From Tricholomella constricta (Eukaryota > Basidiomycota > Agaricomycetes > Agaricales > Lyophyllaceae): 64,000 bases of DNA. The stretch spans positions 62,001 to 126,000 of the forward strand of contig JAACJP010000021.1 in the NCBI GenBank assembly GCA_013368375.1, in the 5' to 3' direction. Shown in pieces: positions 57,151 through 64,000 of this stretch (positions are counted from its first letter, which is position 1; each line of letters opens with the position of its first letter). The position numbers and the translations under genes were made by a program. Below the pieces are notes generated by a model that ran no database searches, was not told the DNA's origin, and was given only the letters and a program-made list of their open reading frames with translations.

Positions 57151-57554
57151 CTTACAATACTATGTACATAATAGAGAGCCCCTTTGCCCCCTAATCCTGC
57201 ACCTGCTGAGGTTGTGAATGCACGAGTCGACGGGCCATCCTCGACGCCCCCCGACTGCCCAGAGCCCGGAGGCTCTGTTTTAGACACCTGCCTCTGACGT
57301 GTGAGGTGTACCGTTTCTAGTCCCACTTGTGTGCTTCTGATGTAGCGTGAGTCGGCTGTCAATGTGCTCGGCCCCCGGAGGGGACGTTCACGAGAAGGCG
57401 GACCGCTGAAACGGTAGCTGACAGGAGAGAAGTTAGTAAGTAATTCCCTGGCAGGTCAAAAGACCCCCATTCCGGGACCCCTTCCTCCCCTTATACCTGT
57501 CCTTTTGTGCCTTCCCGTCGGTCGAGCTTTTGAGTGTGGTTGCGTTGTTCAGTC

Positions 57555-57896
57555 TAGGGCTGCACACCGTCCGTCATACGGCCACGGCCGTACACTTCAC
57601 GGCCGTGGACCGTGTTGCTCAGAGGATGCACGGTACGGCAACGGTACGGCCGTATACCGTGTTTATTGATTGACGGCCGGCCATCGGTCCCTTGAAGTAC
57701 AAAAGTCAATGCATCAAAGTGAGTATTTAGCATGTATATAAACTTACGGTCACATATGAAGCTGAAAAAGCATCGCGTTACAGAGCCGTACAAAAGCTGT
57801 ATGATGGAAAAGGTCCCGAGATCCTCGACGGTACGGCACGGTGGCCGTATTACGGTGCCGTACAACCGTGTTTGTACGGCACGGTGTGCAGCCCTA
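57555..57896. mobile_element. hAT-like MITE, 342 bp
   Basis: Perfect terminal inverted repeats TAGGGCTGCACACCGT (57555-57570; complement at 57881-57896) and a perfect 8-bp target duplication GTTCAGTC (57547-57554 and 57897-57904), which is diagnostic of hAT-type transposition. The inside is full of short palindromes (ACGGCCGT, GTACGGC) and has no coding frame of note, so it must be mobilised in trans. Confidence 0.93.
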
Positions 57897-57904
57897 GTTC
57901 AGTC

Positions 57905-58235
57905 GTCCTCGCCGTCGTCATCCTCTTCATCGAATGGGTCGAGGTCTGGCTGGAGATAGTCATCTTCGTCGTCATCAGTGAGATTGTAAGGGGTAACGTC
58001 ACCGAACGTGTCCTTTAGTCTGTCCGTGTCTGCAACGTATTGTAGTAGGCTTTTGACGCCTTTTCTTGTACCGTAGAGTGTGTCAGCGGCGTGGGCGTCG
58101 CGTCCAAGTTTCGCTACCAGGTCAGCCCGGGCGTATCGGTAATGACTGCGCTGGTACAGGTAGTGACGGATGGTCTCGTCGTCGTCCGGGCAGTGTGGGC
58201 ACTTGGGACTGTCGACCACCGTTAGCCTAGACAGG
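57905..58235 (-). pseudogene. 3' fragment of a LINE-type reverse transcriptase gene
   Basis: Minus-strand frame with LTVVDSPKCPHCPDDDETIRHY, then KSLLQYVADTDRLKDTFGDV and an acidic end. The C-x2-C-x8-H region followed by a helical LL-YV-TGR-like tail is how fungal non-LTR RT/RNase H polyproteins end. Only the last about 110 codons are present, as in 5'-truncated insertions; the stop lies in the MITE target duplication. Confidence 0.65.
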
Positions 58236-58277
58236 ATACATACATACATACATTCTAATAGATTACGATACACCAAC

Positions 58278-59911
58278 CTAAAGCTCTTCACCAAGGCCGA
58301 GTTCATACGCATCCACCAACTTTTCTCTAAGATTAGCCGTCTCCACCACCCTCTCAAACTCCTCCCAAGATCTTACTACACCGCCATCCTCTGAATGGTT
58401 TCTCATCTCGGAATCGTACCTCATTAAAAGATCGTCAAGGAAACTGCCTGCGCCGCTCGTGTACAGGACTCTGGCGATGGTGGCGTGGATCCGGAGGTAC
58501 CGCGGGCTGGGGAGAGGCACTTCGCGCCTTCTCTTGCACTTTACCTGGTCCGAAACGCGCTGCAGTATTTCTTCGCTGTGGTCTTTGACCTCTACGAATC
58601 TATTGGTCGGATCCAGGTTTATTAACCCGTGCACGCTTCCGTAGACTCTGACCCTGTACCTGCCCGGGACCTAGAAACAAAACAAACGAAACGAAAAAAG
58701 GTGACGTTAAGAGCACGGCCTATTAGGACACCCCCGGTACTGACTGACCTCTGTCTCTTGCAGGCACCACTGATAATGGCGGAATCCGTATCGAGCGTTG
58801 AACTCTAGCAGGATACCATTCGAGGGGTCGTTGAAGTCATCATCCTCCAGTCCTCGGATGGCTTCCCGTGATAGGTTGGTGTAATTTTGGAAGATGTCGA
58901 ACGTGGTCATCGCGTCGGAGCTGTGCTGATTTGTCATTGTCAAGGCAAGGAGAGAAGAAGCGAGTGAGTGCCCTTGTCACTCCCTCCGAAAGATGAGATG
59001 AACCCACCACATCCACATCCGCATCCGCATCTTGGTCCCCCTCCACCTCCCGCTGAGAATCAGAGACGGAGATGGCGATCGCGCGAGGGAGGTTGATGAT
59101 GTGACATCCGTGTAAGAAGAAGGAAGACCTCTCCTCGAGACCCGATACTACACACCGCCTCCCCTCGCGTTGGAGCAGCTATATGTATACATATACGTAT
59201 ACGTAAACGTGAATTTATATGGATAGGTATACCGGGCACAGTCTGCGTCAGGCCTGTCTGAACTCGACTCGAGGAGGGGGGGGCGTAGGAGGGGCGTACC
59301 TGCTCTCTTAAAGTAGCACTGCCGTCACTCCAGTCTGATTTCATAGAGCCAAACGATGGAGTATTATCCTTTCGGGTTGAGAAAGAAGCAGCGATGAGAC
59401 CTGGAAACTCGTCAGCGCATGCGGCATGACCCCGTCACTGGTCAGTCCGTTTGACTCAAATCAAATCAAATTGGCACTTACAAACGAAAAGGAGGTGAGT
59501 CACCCATGTTATGGCGAGCTCGCGGAGCATGTAGAGAGTGTTTCCGTTATCTGGGTCATCGAGTACTATGGTGCAAAGGCAAATCGCAGATGCGGTGTAG
59601 CGTTTGCTGTCTTGCCCGCCACAGCTTTCGGCATTGTCGAGCATGGCCTGGAGGACGGCGTGCAGCTCCAGTTTGAAACCGTTGTATTCGAAAACATTTT
59701 TTCGTTCGTGGGCAGCGATGGTGGAGATGAGGGCTGTTGCAGTTTCGACGAGGCGCGGGAGCGGGGTGGAACTTGTCTTGAGGTTGTTGACTGCTTCCGT
59801 GAAGACGCCGGAGCGGAGGGAGATGATGGAAGGGAAGAAGGCGAATGAAGAGGTGAGAGAGGACTTGGAGCGTGTGCTGTCGAGGCAAGAGGTTTGCAAG
59901 TTGTGGCACAT
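58278..59911 (-). CDS. HNH-like protein, copy B (423 aa)
   Basis: Paralog of 29477-31012 with the same five-exon plan: 59911-59482, 59400-59300, 59178-59008, 58925-58749, 58670-58278, again 424 codons. The HNH-like core reads LLQREGRRCVVSGLEER, LHGCHIINLPRAIAISV, NDPSNGILLEFNARYGFRHY; RCVVSG is closer to the family consensus than in copy A, and the third His is missing here too. Exons 1, 4 and 5 are highly similar to copy A, while exon 2 has diverged almost beyond recognition though its boundaries and phase are kept. An upstream in-frame GTG but no ATG precedes 59911. The LINE fragment and MITE lie just downstream. Confidence 0.68.
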
Positions 59912-60464
59912 TTTCACGTACGATGTGAGGGTGAACTGAGGGTAATTAGGGGAGGGTGTCAGTCGCGTTAAGTCACATTTCACCTCGTCGTATTCACGTG
60001 ATCGACTGCTGCGCCACCTCGAGCGTGCCCCTCCTCGCGCTTGTCGGGGACAACACGATTAGGATTGGTGTCTGGGATCCTCAGATGAACCATCTTAGAC
60101 TTCGCATTTTAGAGACACATTGTGCTCGCCACGATACTTTGCTGATCTCGAATTTTTGCCAGTACGAGTACCTTCCGAACCTAAGGTTGCACGGCGCTCT
60201 AGTAGGCTGAAGAAAGTATGAGCATGAGTATGTATGCAGTACGCAGCGTTCGATGAGCTGATGCGACGTCGCCGACGATAGTAGTCGAGTGTGGAGTTGA
60301 ATTCGAACGGAGGCCTGCGCTCGACATCCAAATTGTTTTTTGGCGTGAAGTAACGTCGATATAGGTGCGTGCTTCTAAGTAGAGGGGGAGTGAATCCACT
60401 GCTTCGGGGTCTGCCAGCGCTAAAACAGAGAGAAAAACAAACAAAACAATGTCTGCTTGTAAAT

Positions 60465-60543
60465 TGTCCCACTGCCCGGGTCGAACGGGCACACGGCGCA
60501 TGGATGGACTCGGAGTCATGGCTAACCGCTGCGCCAAAGGGAC
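60465..60543 (-). other. tRNA-like module a1 (Arg-CCG-like)
   Basis: A box TGGCGCAGCGG and B box GTTCGACCC are perfect; the T arm GCCCG-TTCGACC-CGGGC folds. The loop CTCCGAG would give anticodon CCG, but the acceptor stem has a mismatch and the anticodon 3' stem carries extra bases, so it is probably a tRNA-derived repeat. Confidence 0.45.
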
Positions 60544-60743
60544 TGCGAAGAGACCGGACATGTCCCCGTCCAAGTTCAAGTTGACGTCCGTCGACCTGAA
60601 TTGACGGCGTGCACAGTCGAGTTCGAGAGCGATTTTGGACAGAGGAAATCGAGGACGGGGGGGGGGATCCAAAAACTGAGCGTTGCAATGGCCTTTTGCT
60701 CGACCCCCAGTAAAATAACAAGAGTTCATGGCACCAATCAAAT

Positions 60744-60840
60744 TGTCCAGCCCCCGAGTCGAACGGGGCTCTCCGCCGGATAAGATTTGTAGCTGTTCAT
60801 GAGGTTGTGGCGGTGCGTTATCCGGTTACGCCAGCTGGAC
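60744..60840 (-). other. tRNA-like module b1 with large insert in the anticodon loop
   Basis: Acceptor GTCCAGC/GCTGGAC, D arm GCGT/ACGC, anticodon stem CCGCC/GGCGG and T arm CCCCG/CGGGG all pair perfectly. The anticodon loop is 31 nt, as if intron-bearing, but no reading gives U33, so I cannot name an anticodon. Confidence 0.5.
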
Positions 60841-61336
60841 TACATGCGACTCGGCGTTTGGATTCCTAAAGATCGGTAACTGGATAACGCACCGTGATCA
60901 AGAAGTTGATAAACCGAGCAAACAATACACCCAAGTATGCCCCCTCGAAGCTGAGGATGCTCGACTGCCTGCACCTGTAAGAAGAAAAAAACATGAGATC
61001 AAAAGCGAATTGTTGCATGTACAGGTACTCGTACCTTCCGAACCTGTGTAGGGAGGGATTGCACGGCGCTCTAGTAGGCTGAAGAAAGTATGAGCATGAG
61101 TATGTATGCAGTACGCAGCGTTCGATGAGCTGATGCGACGTCGCCGACGATAGTAGTCGAGTGTGGAGTTGAATTCGAACGGAGGCCTGCGCTCGACATC
61201 CAAATTTTTTTTTGGCGTGAAGTAACGTCGACAGAGGTGCGCGTTTCTAAGTAGAGGGGGGGAGCAAACCCACTGCTTTGGGTCTGCCAGCGCCAAAACA
61301 GAGAGAAAACAAAAAGCTCAGTATACATGGAGTGCA

Positions 61337-61415
61337 TGTCCCACTGCCCGGGTCAAACGGGCACACCGCGCATGCATGGACTCGGAGCCATGGCTAACCG
61401 CTGCGCCAAGGAGAC
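61337..61415 (-). other. tRNA-like module a2
   Basis: Second copy of module a; the anticodon stem CATGG/CCATG pairs better than in a1, but the acceptor stem is further decayed and the B box reads GTTTGACCC. Confidence 0.42.
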
Positions 61416-61616
61416 TGCGAAGAGACAGGACATGTCTCCGTCCAAGTTCAACTTGGCCTCCGTCGACCTCAATTGACGGCGTGCACAGTTTAGTTCATAT
61501 GCGATTTTGGACAGAGGGCGGGGCAAGAACGGGGGGAATCTAAAGACTGAACGTTGCAATGGCTTATCGCCCGACCCCCACCCCAGTAAAATAACAAGAT
61601 TTTAGTCCACACGCAT

Positions 61617-61710
61617 TGTCCAGCCCCCGAGTCGAACGGGGCTCTCCGCCGGATCTAATTCCAGCTTCATGAGGTTGTGGCGGTGCGTTATCCAGATACG
61701 CCAGCTGGAC
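61617..61710 (-). other. tRNA-like module b2
   Basis: Same perfect stems as b1; anticodon loop 28 nt with a different 3' half. Confidence 0.5.
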
Positions 61711-62187
61711 TACAGGAGACTCGGCGTTGGATTCCTAAAGATCGGTGACCAGATAACGCACCGTGACCAAGTAGTCGATAATGTCATCGAACGCGCAAAC
61801 GATACACCCATGTATGTCCCTCGAAACTGAGGATGCTCGACTACCTGCACCTATAAGAAGCAAAAAGCATGAGATCAAAAGTGAAATTGTTGCACGTACA
61901 GGTACTCGTACCTTCCAAACCTGTGTAGGGAAAGGTTGCACGGCGCTTTATTAGGCTGAAGAAAGTATGAGCATGAGTATGTATGCAGCACGCAGCGTTC
62001 GATGAGCCGATGCGACGTCGCCGACGATAGTCGAGTTTGGAGTGCCTGCGCTCCACATCCAAGTCATTTTTTGGCGTGAGGTAACATCGATAGACGTGCG
62101 TGCTTTTACGTAGAAGGGGAGCGTACCCACTGCTTCGGAGTCTGCCAGCGCCAAAAAAAAAGAGAAAACCCTAATGAAGATTGTTAT

Positions 62188-62266
62188 TGTCCCGCTGCCC
62201 GGGTCGAACGGGCACACCGCGCATGAATGGACTCGGAGTCATGGCCAACCGCTGTGCCAAGGGGAC
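62188..62266 (-). other. tRNA-like module a3
   Basis: Third copy of module a; A box changed to TGGCACAGCGG, B box intact, acceptor mismatch persists. Confidence 0.42.
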
Positions 62267-62455
62267 TGCGAAGAGACGGGACACGTCCCCGTCCAAAGTC
62301 CAAGTTGGCGTCTGTCGACTTCAATGGTACAGTCGAGTTCAAGCGCGATTTTGGACAGAGCAAATCGAGGGCCGGGGGGGATCCAAAAACTGAGCGCAAT
62401 GGTCGTTCGCCCAACCCCGAGCCCCCAGTAAAATAACGAGAGTTAATGGATTGAT

Positions 62456-62554
62456 TGTCCAGCCCCCGAGTCGAACGGGGCTCTCCGCTGGATGAACAGA
62501 CTACGGCGACGCGTGATATTGCAGCGGCGCGTTATCCGGATACGCTTACTGGAC
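62456..62554 (-). other. tRNA-like module b3
   Basis: Acceptor changed to GTCCAGT, anticodon stem to CCGCT/AGCGG with both sides altered so that pairing is kept; loop 33 nt. The compensatory change hints at past constraint on the fold. Confidence 0.5.
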
Positions 62555-62555
62555 T

Positions 62556-63515
62556 ACGGTTGCCTGGGAGTCCAAGGTCTATTTTCAAATCCCGCTCAAA
62601 TAATTCAGTCGACCTCAAAATGTCTAAAGCTTCTGCAGTTCACCACCGTGTTTAATATATGGATATCTGGTCTTTGAAATGCTGGTAGATGATGGGTGGA
62701 TACTTACAGATGGCACCGATACTGCTGCTCATGATTTTCGAGTATTTTGGGAGTCAACATGACATTGACAAGGTGTTGGAAAAATGTGCAAAATCTACCA
62801 TGTAAAATCCTCCTCCTTCTGATGCTAGAGGGACTATTCATATTTATCTTGACTCTTTAGAGAGTGCCGCCCTATGTCTAGAGACCTCGTCGCGAAGGTT
62901 TTCTTGCCAGCAAAGCAGGAGGCAGGTTCGCTTGTTTCCGGTTTTCAGACTCCGCTCACGTGCCGATTCACACACAGTGGGAGACTATGTTAATTGTAAC
63001 AGCGGTTGTTTTCAAACGGTACTCGTGGGATTGAGTAGATAGCTCTAATTTCCATCACAAAATAAAACAAGCGACAGATAAGAATGAGATGATATATGTA
63101 TCGACGGCTTGAACCGGCACATGAGCGGAGTATGAAAACCGGAAACGGCCTGCTTCGCTGGCAACAAAACCTCGCATCGAGGTCGCTGGAGGGCGGCACT
63201 CTCTAGGAAGGTGAGGTATATGTGGTTAGCCCCTCTAACATCAAGAGAGAAGGAGGAGGGTAATTTACATGCTGCCTCTTGCACCTTTTTTTCACATCTT
63301 GTTAGGATCATATTGACTCCCAAAATACCCTAAATTCATGAGAAGAAATACAAAAGCGATCTGTAGGCACCTAACCATCATTTGCCAGCATTTCAAAGAC
63401 CAGATATGTACATATATTACACGGTAGTGGATTGTAGAAGCTTCAGATACTTTCAGGTGACACGAAATTATTCGAGCGGGATTTGAAAATAGACCTTGGA
63501 CTCCCAGGCAACCGT
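62556..63515. repeat. Inverted repeat with about 0.4-kb arms
   Basis: Arm 1 (62556-62969) reappears in reverse complement at 63112-63515; both hold GGTTGCCTGGGAGTCCAAGG at the outer end and a GAGTGCCGCCCT...TTGCCAGC block inside. Arms are clearly diverged (I estimate 75-80 percent by eye) with a 142-bp spacer. No coding frame. The outer end of arm 1 abuts tRNA-like module b3. Confidence 0.8.
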
Positions 63516-63624
63516 ACTGGACTACAAGAGACGCACGTGCAAAGTCGACGATGTGGAAAACAAACGCGACCACACAGCGATGCTCTGCAGCGCACGAAGG
63601 GCAAGCGCAGCGGTCTCCTCAACG

Positions 63625-64000
63625 ATGTCCCTCCGGTCTCCCTCACGCTCCAGGGCCGAATACACCACATACGAGTTCACCGCCGCCGCCGGATTCGATT
63701 ACAACTACGATCCCTCCACCCCGAATCGTCATCTCCATACTCTATCCTTCGATCCCTACACAGACGCCTATGCCAGCCCCCCCGCATCTGACACCTACGC
63801 CCACGATGCTCGCCGCAGCCCGGTTCCCGTGCCTCCGATCCCGATTCCAACACAGACCCCGACATCCCCGTCGCCCGAGTACCTCTCCGAGTCCGAACAG
63901 CCTTCCACAAGGCTCCGCACGCCGTCCGCCGCCCGAAAACTGCTCATCCTCGATCTCAACGGCACCCTCGTCTACCGCTCCCCGCACACCCGCCGCGAGT
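63625..64000 (+). CDS. HAD/FCP1-like phosphatase, 5' part
   Basis: Frame opens at ATG 63625 and runs off the right edge (about 125 codons). The first 100 residues are Ser/Pro/Tyr rich and look disordered; then comes KLLILDLNGTLVYRSP, the first motif of the haloacid-dehalogenase superfamily with the FCP1/NIF-like form DLNGT(L), Asp being the phospho-acceptor. In the usual DxDGT the second position is Asp; here Asn stands there, as in a fungal subgroup annotated as FCP1-homology proteins. Function would be protein or small-molecule dephosphorylation; the substrate cannot be judged from this part. Confidence 0.7.
   Translation, partial: MSLRSPSRSRAEYTTYEFTAAAGFDYNYDPSTPNRHLHTLSFDPYTDAYASPPASDTYAHDARRSPVPVPPIPIPTQTPTSPSPEYLSESEQPSTRLRTPSAARKLLILDLNGTLVYRSPHTRRE

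Larger units (their letters stand above)
60186..62554. repeat. Threefold tandem array, unit about 0.87 kb, with tRNA-like modules
   Basis: Three units start with a shared block (GCACGGCGCTCTAGTAGGCTG and on) at about 60188, 61056 and 61937. Each then holds the same order: spacer, tRNA-like module a, spacer with CCCAGTAAAATAACAAG, tRNA-like module b. Identity is high between units 1 and 2 and lower in unit 3, which has internal deletions. No protein-coding frame is shared by the units. Confidence 0.85.

Noticed and set aside
60465..62554. Calling the tRNA-like modules functional tRNA genes
   Set aside because: Module a has acceptor mismatches and extra anticodon-stem bases; module b has no U33 or consistent anticodon.

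Overview
The window looks like the nuclear genome of a filamentous basidiomycete, most likely an Agaricomycete. The signs are GC-rich intergenic DNA, genes split by many 45-140 bp introns, and Agaricomycete-type families: an F-box-like protein, a Crinkler-type NTPase-nuclease, a MULE transposase fused to a USP-like protease, and chromodomain gypsy elements. I read 48 introns by eye. Most exon chains below close in frame to a whole number of codons, which was the main check on each model. || Layout. 1-26 kb is a gene-dense host segment: the 3' part of mitochondrial adrenodoxin reductase (ARH1), an Nmd4-like PIN-domain protein, an OMA1-type mitochondrial metalloprotease whose HExxH motif sits on a 15-bp exon, a P-loop NTPase plus PD-(D/E)xK-like protein of Crinkler type, a 14-exon protein with six C-x4-C-x12-C-x2-C type repeats that I cannot place in any family, a Prx5-type peroxiredoxin, a secreted and probably GPI-anchored GH88/105-like glycosidase, a SET-domain protein and an F-box-like protein. 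26-29.5 kb holds no gene I can support. || 29.5-60 kb is a Russian-doll transposon region bracketed by two paralogous 423-codon-frame genes with an HNH-like core (29.5-31.0 and 58.3-59.9 kb). Between them lies a MULE-like DNA transposon gene (WRKY-GCM1-type zinc finger, DDE transposase, USP-like cysteine protease, PHD finger). It is split at one codon by a 19-kb Ty3/gypsy chromovirus (34148-53221; LTRs 579/576 bp; 5-bp target duplication GACGT/GATGT). That element is itself split by a 6.2-kb gypsy element (43041-49279; 176-bp LTRs one base apart; target duplication ACGT). Both host reading frames rejoin when the insertions are removed. The outer element carries an intact 1028-aa third ORF next to its 3' LTR, although its gag and pol are broken by several stops and frameshifts. 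A 342-bp hAT-like MITE with a perfect 8-bp duplication and a LINE 3' fragment follow on the right. || 60-63.5 kb is a threefold tandem array of roughly 0.87-kb units, each with two tRNA-like modules, followed by a 0.4-kb-arm inverted repeat. The window ends inside a gene for a HAD/FCP1-like phosphatase. || Best candidates for undescribed biology: the Cys4-repeat protein, the intact third ORF of the chromovirus, and two families of hairpins in that element in which the loop is constant while the stem sequence changes with pairing preserved.
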